NCBI GenBank assembly: GCA_030704615.1
Contig: CM060733.1
Coordinates: 10,724,001-10,788,000, forward strand
Reading direction: 5' to 3'
DNA length: 64,000 bases
DNA from: Takakia lepidozioides
Lineage: Eukaryota > Streptophyta > Takakiopsida > Takakiales > Takakiaceae
The position numbers and the translations under genes are program-made. Positions 34,134 through 45,500 of this stretch are shown one piece after another. The notes beneath the pieces are model-generated. The model was not told the origin of the DNA, searched no databases, and saw only the letters and a program-made list of their open reading frames with translations. Position 1 is the stretch's first letter; each line of letters begins with the position of its first letter.

Positions 34134-35340
34134 CACTGGCCACACTAGGGGACTCTCCACGCTGTTTGCTAGCAATGAGGTCCAGCAGAAGCTTGCGGCC
34201 TAGTGCTTGCCCAGCCTTCCCACCTGCCCAAATTCACAATCATGCCATTGGACAGCTTACACTTCAATCACACGGAACCTGTGGATGACATTTTCACTAT
34301 GTTGTCGGGGGCCATTGGCCCATGATCCCAGACAAGCGGTGCAGATCTGAGACATTGACGATCCTCACCCTGGTAGACAAGTTAGCTCTCAACAGGTTGC
34401 AATTCGGCCTCCGCTCAAATGATCACCCTGTAGCCCCTCGTAGTGATCATATCGCGAGTCACTTCTCTGTAAGGAACCCAAAGGAACCAAAAGTGACGAT
34501 ATTTGTATTGAAGAGGTTCGCATTCTACCCAACCAAGATCCATTTTGTATTGTCAGCCATGACTAATCATTGACGTACCATCAACTGGAGGCAACAGGCC
34601 ATGAGACACGTAAGAAAGGGTTCTTAGACACTAATGCATGATCCAGGTCAGAAAGTGACACAGGATTGTGAAGCTGGAACTGACAGCAAAAGAGAAGAGT
34701 GACCCACCAATTGATCATCCGAGTCATGTGCAAGAAGGAAGACAAGATCATCATCTCAGATATCAGACACCAGGGGCATAGGTGCCCTAAGATTCCGCAG
34801 CAATGATGGCACCAATTTCTCCATACTGTCCAGGAATGTGAATTCTTGCTCCGCCTGCATTCACACATGCCTTGTCACATACACCCACAATCTTGGGGCT
34901 GTCTTAGCGGTCAAGTTATGTGACATGCAATACTGGGATAATGTCCAGAATTTGAAGTCTATACATTCCCTTGTCCTCATCATGTGATGGCACAAAGTAG
35001 GAGAAAGTATGCCTCCAGGACATTCGCAACCAGCATGTCATTGGCAATACACAGGCAACTATAAGATTGATAAGACAATACCAGAATTCTCCATTGCGAC
35101 TCCTATTACAGGTCAGGGACAAGGTTAACGAGAGGACTATACCTTCTCAACATGAAGGCCAGCTGTGGTGACAGCTGCCATCAGTACTATTCAAGGGAAG
35201 TAGCACCTGCCCTTCCTTTACAGCAGAATGGCACAAATCATTGCCATCGGAGTCAAGAAGGCCCACTGCCAACAGAAGGAGCATAGGCTCCTTCTCTGAT
35301 TGTCCTGGAGTTGGTGACACCTTCTGCTGGATAGCAGGTC
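34134..35340 (-). pseudogene. Inverted genomic copy of aminopeptidase exons 24-26
   Basis: The minus strand follows 47,600-48,780 through exons and introns. The exon 24 copy reads [30 protein letters not shown] (35,330-35,160). The exon 25 copy (about 34,850-34,690) carries an in-frame TGA at 34,758-34,756 where the parent has TCA. The exon 26 copy (about 34,240-34,134) keeps [14 protein letters not shown] with changes. Introns are retained, so this is a DNA-level duplication, not a retrocopy. No start, catalytic domain or C-terminus is present. It lies between ASY1 and the PPR gene. Confidence 0.88.
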
Positions 35341-35705
35341 CCACCAGCTGCAAGATCATTTTCAAGCTCCTGGACAGAACTGTCATATGCTCCTAAATCG
35401 TGTGAGAAATTCAGCTCAAACTGCAAGAATCCCAACTTCAAGTCTGGTGTTCACATCCATACACCAACAGGATCTCTTCATGCTATTGTTCTTGCAAAAT
35501 CTTTTGTCAATATCTCCAAAATAAGGTTTTCCGTGACCTAAATGCTTCTGTCCAAATCATACTTGTATGTTAATCACAATGGGCACCTCCGAGAAACTGG
35601 CATTCGTGGACACCAATCATTTCTTTCGACTCTACTCTTTGCTAACAAAAACAATTAGAACCCATTCACAAATGCAGCAACACAATCTCACCTAAGGTTC
35701 TTGAT

Positions 35706-38033
35706 TCACCAGTAATCCCCACAAGAGCAAATGCCCTCTTGGAAGTGGTGAAAACGGTTGGCATCCCGTACAACGAGTGCTCGCCTAACAACCTTCGAGA
35801 TGAACTTGGTGGCAATGTGGCAGTCACCACACACCCGAAGATTCTTGATGATGCGGATAGGCGTCCCAGGGGGCGTGCTGATCAACCCAAAAGCAATGGC
35901 CAGCTTCTCACTGTGGTGGCAGAGAGAAACTTCCTTCTGCTCCTCCTCCACATCGTGCAATACAAAGCGTGTGTCAGGCATGTACCCGGCCTCCTTCATA
36001 CACTGAGACAATCTCTTCAGCTCAGCATTGATTTCCTCAATTTGTGGGTGCAATTTGTCGCCTACAGCAAATGTATGGACCTGGTTGTCCACCTCAATGC
36101 AGCTGCTCCCTGGTTCCTTTCTGACACCTCTAAGCTGCATCATTTTTCTCACCTTTGCTGTATCATCCCACCTACCAGCAGCAGCATAGATATTTGATAG
36201 CAGCACATAGGTTGCAGCATCCTGTGGATCCAACTTCAGAAGGCATTTTGCCGCATGTTCTGCTACGTCCACATTCCCATGAATTCTGCAGGCACCAAGC
36301 AAGGCCCCCCACACGGCAGCATCTGGTTCTATTGGCATTTTGTTAATGAAATCCTCTGCCTGCTCCAATCTCCCTGCACGGCTAAAAACATCCACCATGC
36401 AGCCAAAATGCTCCCCTGTAGGAGAGAGGCCATGTTCTCGACTCATCGAATCAAAGTAGTGACAGCCTTCATCCACTAGGCCCACATGGCTACATGCAGA
36501 GAGAACACATGTAAAGGTGATACAATCTGGCTTCACGCCTTCTTGTTGCATTTGTTCAAATAGCTGCAGGGCCTCCCCACCATCCCCATGCTGAGCATAT
36601 CCTGCAATCATTGCGCTCCATGAGACCACATTTCGCTGAGCCATATTGTTGAACACATGACGTGCATCCTCTATGCTCCCACACTTGGCATACATGTTAA
36701 CAAGCGTGTTTTCCAAATTTATGTACGAGGCAATGCCAGCTTTGATGATGTCAGCATGGACCTCCTTGCCCTCTTCCAGGGCTGCCAAGCTGGCGCATGC
36801 ATTGAGAACACCAATGTATGTGATCCTGTCGGGCACCTCCCTTTCCTGTACCATTTTCGCATACATCTGGAAAGCCTCCCGACCAAACCCATGCTGGGTA
36901 TATCCTGCAATCATCACATTCCATGAGACCACATCCCGTTTGGCCATATTGTCGAACACTTGACGTGCATCCTTGATGCTACCACATTTGGCATACATGT
37001 CTACAAGGGCAGTCTCCAGAATGATACCTGGCAAAATTCCAGCTTTAATGACATCAGCATGAACCTCTTTGCCCTTTTCCAGGGCTGCCAGGTTGCCACA
37101 CGCATTGAGAACACAAGAGAATGTGATCTTACTGGGTGTCAACCCTTCCCATACCATTTGCTCATACATCTTCAAAGCCTCCCCACTACACCCATGCTGA
37201 GCATATCCTGCAATCATCACATTCCAGGAGACCACATCTCTCTGAGCCATAGTGTCAAAACCTTGACGCGCATTCTCCATGCTTCCACATTTGACATACA
37301 TGTCAACAAGAGCAGTCTCTAGAATGGTATCTGTTGCAACCCCAGCTGTAATGATGTCGGCATGGATCTCTCTGCCCTTTTCCAGGGCTCCTAGGCTGGC
37401 GCACGCCTTGAGAACACAAACGAATGTGACATTGTTGGGCGACCATCCTTTCGATATCATCTGCTTGTAGATCTCAAAAGCCTCCCTACCACACCCATGC
37501 TGTGCATATCCTGCCATCATCATAGTCCATGTGAACACATCTCGTTCAGGCATTTTGTCAAACACAAGGCGTGCATCTACCACACTTCCACACTTGGCAT
37601 ACATGTGGACAAGGGTGTTGAGTAAAAAGATGTTTGGCTTAAATCCACTCTGGATGATGTGGGCGTGCACCTGCCTTCCCTCTGCTAGGCCTTTCATCCT
37701 GATACACTCCTGCAAGAGACAGACATAAGTACTGTAGTCTGTCAAAATGTCTCCTAGATCCAAAATGTGCAGCGCCTCTCTCAGTTTTCCTGCCTTACAT
37801 AGTGCCCTCACATCCGCACCAGTGCCAGAAAGGTTTTCATGGGCTCCTTCTCTTGGTCCTTTTCCAAAAGCAGGAGTGGTAGTGGAGGTGCATGATTCAA
37901 AGGACTTTGCTGCTGCTGCTGCTTCCAGTTGATCACCCGCCCATGCAGGTATCTTGTACCTATCACTCCACATTGCCTTGTTGGTACTCTTATACTTGAG
38001 ATCTGGTCCTCTAGGCCGAATCTGGACCCACAC
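35706..38033 (-). CDS. DYW-class pentatricopeptide repeat protein, 775 aa, intronless
   Basis: A single open frame begins MWVQIRPRGPDLKYK and ends CSCGDYW. An upstream leader of about 75 residues precedes PLS-type PPR motifs (about 95-570). Four nearly identical P-L-S blocks repeat at exactly 101 residues (AGYAQHG or AGYTQHG at 174, 275, 376, 477). The E/E+ region covers about 575-680. The DYW deaminase-like domain covers 681-775, with HSE at 707-709, CGDCH at 735-739 and C769/C771 for zinc. Such proteins bind organelle RNA through the PPR array and the DYW domain converts C to U. The intact zinc/HxE signature suggests an active editing factor; RNA target and organelle are unknown. The plastid or mitochondrial transit peptide is not obvious, and the start could be earlier in an unspliced 5' exon. 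Confidence 0.92.
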   Translation of the reverse strand: MWVQIRPRGPDLKYKSTNKAMWSDRYKIPAWAGDQLEAAAAAKSFESCTSTTTPAFGKGPREGAHENLSGTGADVRALCKAGKLREALHILDLGDILTDYSTYVCLLQECIRMKGLAEGRQVHAHIIQSGFKPNIFLLNTLVHMYAKCGSVVDARLVFDKMPERDVFTWTMMMAGYAQHGCGREAFEIYKQMISKGWSPNNVTFVCVLKACASLGALEKGREIHADIITAGVATDTILETALVDMYVKCGSMENARQGFDTMAQRDVVSWNVMIAGYAQHGCSGEALKMYEQMVWEGLTPSKITFSCVLNACGNLAALEKGKEVHADVIKAGILPGIILETALVDMYAKCGSIKDARQVFDNMAKRDVVSWNVMIAGYTQHGFGREAFQMYAKMVQEREVPDRITYIGVLNACASLAALEEGKEVHADIIKAGIASYINLENTLVNMYAKCGSIEDARHVFNNMAQRNVVSWSAMIAGYAQHGDGGEALQLFEQMQQEGVKPDCITFTCVLSACSHVGLVDEGCHYFDSMSREHGLSPTGEHFGCMVDVFSRAGRLEQAEDFINKMPIEPDAAVWGALLGACRIHGNVDVAEHAAKCLLKLDPQDAATYVLLSNIYAAAGRWDDTAKVRKMMQLRGVRKEPGSSCIEVDNQVHTFAVGDKLHPQIEEINAELKRLSQCMKEAGYMPDTRFVLHDVEEEQKEVSLCHHSEKLAIAFGLISTPPGTPIRIIKNLRVCGDCHIATKFISKVVRRALVVRDANRFHHFQEGICSCGDYW

Positions 38034-39546
38034 TCATCCCTGCCTCCTTCAGTTATAGTTGCCTCCATAACAGAAAATGTATTGATCCTCCCCCACACCG
38101 CAAGTAGCTGCCATTCATATACAGCAAACACCCCGCCCTACCAAACACTAGTTTGCATGCTGAATTGGTGGCAAGACCAAAACACTTGTGGGAGGCAGAG
38201 AGGCAGAGAGAGAGAATATAACTGAATACCCTTGCCGGATTGCTATTATAAAAAACTAGACTTTCAGGTTAGAAAAGCAGGCCATAATTGTACTACTGCT
38301 CACCCAGCCAACTCGGCGATCTTACAAGGACTGGGGTGTTGGTTTAAGGGTTGGCATCATCGTTATGAAGCACGCTGCACATATCAGCTGCTACATGGTC
38401 CCCCACCTTCCATAGCACAAGCGTGGCAGTGCGTGTCATGCCACTTCACACAAAAGTACAAAAAGGAAGACAACATAGGCATTGCCCGGTGGCCACAGGA
38501 GAATCCCCTCTAAAAGTTAGCTAGGAGTTCGAGACCACCAAGGTATTTGAGACAGTCTGGAATTTCTTTTACACTAGCACTGCCAACAACATTAAAGTCC
38601 CAGGGAATTGAGTGTTGATTACTGTGCTGGCACTGCTTTCATGCTAGAAGGCATGAGGCTAATCCAGCACTGCTAAACAATGGGACACATTTGAAAGTGG
38701 TGCATTGTAAGAGAAGAAAGGGCAAGCAGAGAGACAGAGAGACCGTGGGTACCAACATTAACTTACGAAAAAGCTTCCGAAACACCTTGTTGCCTGCTTT
38801 TGCTGTAACGTAACAGGCATTAGCCTCACTGCCTCACTGCCGCGTTTGTCACACCATTGACTTGGGTCTGCAAAATATTCGTCACAAATCGTCTCCAGCA
38901 CTGCATTCTGGCTTTTTGAATACTTGCGTTTGTGGCCTCGTTGCTCATCCCCCTGTCCACAAAATTCGTCCTCCTCTAGTCCTCCTCTAGTCCTCCTCCA
39001 CGGCTGAGGAATCGGCTTAACACTGTTTGAAGAAATTCTCAATGCAATGCGGTTCGAAAAATCAAGATGGGTGCAATAAAAATACAGCGCACACCTCCTT
39101 GAAGGGCACCCCAAGATGCCTTGAGCACATGTGGAAGAGGCCACGGATGGCATGCTCATTATTTCCGCTGCCATGGCTGTCGCTTCTCCAACTCTTCAAA
39201 CAAACCACAGTAAATAGCTCAGTCAGAAGAGGAGGCTTGCTCAGAGCACACATTCTCCTCCTCCGCACCTCTTCTTCCAGCAACCAAAATCCCTCTACCT
39301 ACTTACTATGGGCTGCTTTCTTAGTAGAATTTTTTCGTAATGATAGATGCTGTCGTCGTCCTTTGATCGATTCTTCAATGGTTAGGATTTTGAGTTGGAC
39401 CATGGACTCGGAACATGAAGATAGATATATATAGAAGCCACCTACAGTTACAGTCAGCTGGTGGACGGCAGAGAATTGCGGTCCGCGCGGGTCTACGGTG
39501 CGCGCCTGCGGAACAAAGCCGTACCCAGCATAAGAAGAGTATAAGC
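38034..39546. other. Divergent intergenic region (PPR / aminopeptidase)
   Basis: Shared upstream region of the PPR gene (-) and the aminopeptidase gene (+). Short tandem duplications such as GTCCTCCTCTAGTCCTCCTC near 38,970-38,995 are visible. No additional gene. Confidence 0.5.
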
Positions 39547-42500
39547 ATGCTTCTTCTCAGCATGTCCCTGTCTCTCTCGCGCTCCATCGCTCGAGCCGTG
39601 ACGCAGCAGCAGCAGCAGCGAGGCCCAGAAGCCCTCACTCGCTTCTACTCAGTGAGTGTTTTCTCCCTCGCAATCCCATCGAAAGAGCACTGATGAAGGA
39701 AGCGAAGTCGGGGCAGGCCCTGCTCCGCCCTAGCTTCCTTCCACCGCTTGCCGCTTTTGCAACTTTAGGCCTTCCAAACCATTTCGCAATGCCTGCAATC
39801 TCTCTTGTCTGTCTGTCTGTCTGTCTCTGCATCTTCGGCCTGTTCCAGTTGACATAGAAAATTCGGCGACTTATTTGAACAATTTGTGGACTAGCTTGGT
39901 GTGCATCGCAAAGTCCTGTGTGGGGATGCCTGATGGTGGTATGTTGTCTACTGTCGTGTTGTCTGCATGGTGAAGCGTGGCCTATTCCTGTGATCAGTGT
40001 AGCTTGGTGATTCTCTGCAAATCAATCTGAGGGATTTTCTTCTGTTTTCCTTCCTCTTATGAAAATTTATCCTTCCGTGTGGCTTCCTTGAGGTATGTCG
40101 TGGTGTAGTTGAGAATTTGCTAGGCTCTCACATTGATACACAAAAGTCAATCTGACGGATGGGCCACACGGTCGCACAGATTGTTGAAATTGGGGTTGCG
40201 CGTGTATTCAGGTGAGGTCAAGCAGGCAACCGAAAAGGAGGCAGGCTGTGAAGTGCATCGACTTGTCCTTGAAAGCCAATTCCTTTCAGAAAGTTCCGAA
40301 GGTGAGTACTCTTTTTACTTGCCGGTACTACAAAACCCGAGAATTCGGTTCAGGAGCTGACTTTTATGAAGTTTTGCGAGATTATCACAGTGAAGGGGCG
40401 AACGGAATTCTGACAGGTTTTATCCTATCCTAATGTTACCTGACACGGTCCCTGGATGCAATGTTGCAGGGGCTTGCTTCGCAGTCATATATTAGTGGCA
40501 GTCTGCAGGGTCTGCGGGTGGGTCAGGTATGTTCCTATCACTGGCTTCTCTTACCGCACTACGACAGACGTCATATGTAGTGGCTGATGTGCGAGAAGGC
40601 TGGTCATGCTAAGCAGGCTTCAATTGCAGCATCATCTGGGCGCTTTCATTGCAGTGTAGCAGCACAGCCTCTGTCACCTGCAGCACAAGAGATGGCGACC
40701 AAGGAGACTCCACAAGAGATTTTTCTGAAGAACTACAAACCCCCAAGCTTCAGCTTTGACACAGTACGTTCCACTGGGTCCCTTGGCATGTGGTTACTGG
40801 CTGGCTCTGACTACCTCATCTATACATGTCTTGGATCACTAATTGTAAAATCACCAAAAAGTAGCAAGGATAGAATCTTGGAAGGACAATGGGACTGTGT
40901 CCAACCTTGCTTGCTAGATTGGTGTTGGGATGGAATACCCCATGTAGTCCAGGATGATATTTGATATCTGCACCTCAAAACCCTGGTAAGGCTAGAAATA
41001 TCAAGAAACTATGACCAGTATCAGGAGAAGCATTTTATTTGTTACTGTACTTGGCCGTGCAACATGGTAAGGTTCTTCATGTCTCTTATTGGTTCAGGTG
41101 AACTTGAAGTTTGACTTGGGGGAGGAGCACACTCTTGTGGTGTCTAGCATCCATGTTCTTCCGACATCTTCAGGTTTGTTTTACCGTGCAATTCTGCAAA
41201 GAGAGTTGTGGAATATTATAAAATGTTGGATGTGGAATCTAGCAGCATGCTATTAGAAGTCCTGCAAGGAGGTGAGAATTTGGTGGTGCTCGGGCTTGTA
41301 CGTCATTTCTAATTGCATTGTATGAAGTCTGACTTCGTCCCTCACCATGCTTGCCACAGGGGTCACTGGCCCATTGGTTCTGGATGGCCAAAACCTGAAG
41401 TTGGTCTCTGTCAAAATAAATGGCCAGAAGGTTGAGGTACGTTCATCTTGACTAGCTGTTAGTGGATAAGATCCTGAGGTTTCTTGAACTCTATTCTTTT
41501 CTGGAACTCTCTTTTTGCAGCAAGAACCTGTTAGTACTTTGTTAACATTATGTTCCTGTGGCTGACTAATGCAGGACAATACAGTTACGGTGACAGCCCG
41601 TCATTTGACATTGGCATCGGTGCCATCAAAGCCATTTCAGCTGGAGATTGTCACTGAAATTGAGCCCCAGAAGAACACATCACTGGAAGTGAGCATTTAT
41701 CCTGCCTCTAGAGCTTTTGTTGGATGGTTGATACCTTCCATAATACAGTGAGTAATGTTGCTGATGGGTTGACAGGGCCTGTATAAAACGACTAGCAACT
41801 TCTGTACCCAGTGTGAAGCAGAGGGCTTCCGCAAGATTACCTATTATCAGGCATGCTGATCTGTTCCCGATCTTGTGTGCTTCAATACCTGTCTCAGTTT
41901 CTTGTTTGCAATATCGGGGACATCTGATAGACTAGAGAAAATTTTGGTTGAACATAGTAGAGCTGGGGATAATGTGATCAGATATTGCGAATCCATCAGG
42001 GCATGTGGGTCATAGTTTGTTTTGTAGATCAGTTGGTTGAGGGTATTTCCTTCCGCCTGCAGGACCGTCCTGATGTGATGGCAAAGTTCACAACGCGCAT
42101 AGAGGCTGACAAGACGCTTTATCCTGTTCTGTTGTCAAATGGCAACCTTATTGAGCAAGGTGATCTCCCGGTAAGTGTACTGAGCCTTTTTTGCAAATCC
42201 TGCAGTTGATTTCTTGGGTATTTATAGTAGTGGGTATTGACGTGATCTTGCTGTGCTTTTCTTGAGATAAATATTGTTGTGTGATGTCTAAGCTTTTGTA
42301 TTTGGAATTGTTGAATCTCTTGTAGGAATTGAACATGAATTTGTAAAGCATGGGTGTGCAATCTTCAAGTTTGGGCAGGGTCAGTAAAGAGGATATTTGT
42401 GGTTGCAGGAGGGCAGGCACTATGCAGTGTGGGAGGACCCATTCTCAAAGCCATGCTACTTGTTTGCATTGGTAGCTGGCCAACTTGTGAGCCACGATGA

Positions 42501-45500
42501 CACCTTCACCACCTGTTCAGGACGCCAAGTGTCTCTCCGCATTTGGACGCCACCAGAGGATGTTTCTAAGACAACTCACGCCATGCACTCCCTGAAGGCT
42601 GCAATGAAATGGGATGAGGAAGTGCGAGCACTCACCTTTCACCCAAATTGATCACCCTCGTCTGTGTTTCATTGGCATAGGTCATTTGTTCGTGAGTTGT
42701 ATATTCCGGTGCCCCCTGAAGTGAAGATCTTAGGAGTGCCTTTTCTGGTGTTATAAATCTGTTTTCATAGACTGCACTAGAGGTGCCTGATTGGGGTAAG
42801 GGGCCAGGTGTTTGGGTTGGAGTATGATCTGGACTTGTTCAACATTGTGGCCGTTCCTGACTTCAACATGTGAGTACTGCATTTCTCAACTAACAATATC
42901 AAACTCAGAAGTATGGGAATACCGAGGTCATAAAAGGTGCACAGCACAGCCCTGCACGTAGCAGTTTTGTGGGGGAACCATACTAGGGTTGAAGCATCAG
43001 GTTTGATGGTGGTGACTCATGCCCTCAATTGTGGTTTCATTGACCAGCTATATTTATGGTGGGAATCTTTATGTAATTGTTCTGGCAACTTACCACTCAG
43101 TCCGGGTTGTGTGCAGGGGTGCCATGGAAAACAAGAGCCTAAATGTATGTGCTTCTCATTAACCAGTCTTAAATTCTCTACTTTATCTTTTAGTCAATTG
43201 TTGGGGTGTTTTGGCAAGGGATGATAGTGTGTGTCTGTCTTAGGATGATGCATTCCACTTTATTTGGGAAACAGGGTTGATGTTTGGTTTGTCAGCCCTT
43301 GAAAGTAAATCTAATCTAAGGATGATGGGTGCAGATTTTCAACTCTAAGTTGGTGCTGGCATCACCAGAGACTGCCACTGATGCTGACTATGCTTCTATT
43401 GAAGGGGTCATAGGCCATGAGGTTAGATGTTTTACTGTTTACGAGTAGAATGTTTGGAGTGGCACAGATGTTGCAAACACTGGGTATTGAGCTCTACTGT
43501 TCGGATGGACTAACACTTTTATTGTTGTTCCCTTGCTGGCTGGATCACACACTGGATTTTCAGTACTTCCACAACTGGACTGGCAATCGGTAAGTCTGCA
43601 CCAAACTGACAATACTCGTACATTTTCTGTTCATTTGTTGAATTTGATGTGTAGCATCTGGTTGCAAACCCTTCTCAGGACCATGTTTCCATGTGTTCTG
43701 CTTATTGTGTAGGGTTACCTGCCGTGACTGGTTCCAGCTGAGTCTGAAAGAAGGGCTTACAGTTTTCAGAGATCAGGTGAAGTAGCTTGTATGCTTGACC
43801 TTTGAATGGAAGAGAGAGTTGACATTTAATACCCACTTATGTTTACAATATTCTGAATGTTTAGCAAGTCAGATTGTTTACTCAGCAACTCAGGGCTAAT
43901 AGTGCTTACTTCAATTTGGAAGTGGCCCTTTTACAGGGGTTTAACTTTGTGCTTCTGTTACGTTTGCAGGAGTTCTCCTCGGATATGGGTAGCCGTGGTG
44001 TTAAGCGCATCAGTGATGTTTCACGGCTACGGATTTCCCAGTTTTCTCAGGTCTTCTGCTCCACCATATCCATATAAGTCTGGATATATTGTGATTCATG
44101 TCTGGTTCTCCTGTCACACAAGTACATGTAACGCACAGATGATGACCAATCGTGTAAAATCCCCTGTAATTTACTGCTATTGTCACTCCAGGATAGCATG
44201 GCTTATTGGTGCTGATGGACATGGTTTGCCATGCACAGTTCTGAGTGTCTTCTTCCCATTCCATCTCTTTTTCTTGGTGTTTATGGTTGTGCAGACAGTC
44301 GATTGGGATTGTCTTGCAATCAGTTGTTAGCAAGGACAGTCCAGGCTTGGCTTCAAAATCTGCTGTATTCCTTGTAGCAGAACATGGCTTAAAGCTGTTG
44401 CTTTCCCATACATGTTTGGTGTAGAAAATCTCAGTGGGTCCCCATATTGGCCTTTCTTCTGGCCCTGTGGTCTTTCCTTGGTGCATACAACAATCGAGTG
44501 AGAATTTCCTGCCATCACTTGTAGCAGAGTTAGAATGCTAGGCTTCTCTTCACTTTAGCTTTATGCATATTAGGCAGTAGTCGTGCCATCTGAAACATGT
44601 TGTGATAATTGGGGGACAGGATGCGGGACCTATGGCTCATCCAGTGCGCCCACACTCGTACATTAAGGTGTCTCCATTTCACAATCTTGAGGGTTGTATG
44701 AATCTCATTTTTCTCTAGGCTTTGTCCTTCAATGGCTAGTTGAGGTCATCCATCAGGGGTAGCATGTATCAGCTGATGCAGCTTCTAGCAAGATGGGCTG
44801 TAGCTGCCAGCATCTGGTAAGAAGTATCAGCTGGTTAAGTCTAAAGTAACAGAATGATACATCTGCTGGCACTGAATCTGGTTACTCAGTTAGGAGTTCT
44901 CAGTCTGAAATCCTATTTTAGCAAGACAGTGGAGTTAGCTCAACTTCGAGGATGTTCCCTCCAATCTGATGCACTGTGTGTGTCTCTGTTGTTGCTTTTC
45001 TGCTATGCCAGATGGACAACTTCTACACTGGTGAGGGCCTTTTTCAAGTTCTTTCTTGTCTGCACGAACAACTCATTGCGATATGAGTTATTGGCATGAG
45101 AGCTCATTTACAGCTTGTTTAGTTTGGGAAGAATGGTCATTATTCTCACTTTCTGCATTGGAGAGAACGTTCTTTGATCACTGAGCCAGCCAGCTAATAG
45201 TGTTGTGGAATGTATCTGATTGCCCACCATCCTGTTGGCGGTGAATGAAGCGTCTTGCACATCTGGTGGTCCCAAGTGCATGTTTATTCCATTGAGCAAT
45301 TGAAACGCCTTCTGTATAGATTCTTTAGTTTGCAAACAGAAGCTCTTGTAGGTTTGGAAGGCTACATGAATCACAAGGTTCTAAGTATATGTGTGGTTTG
45401 TGGGGATATGTTGGCATGGATGGATTGTGATTGAACGCACTGCTGGTTCTGCAGTTACGGTAAGACATCTCAGTGATGTATCTGAGCAATTCTGTCATTA

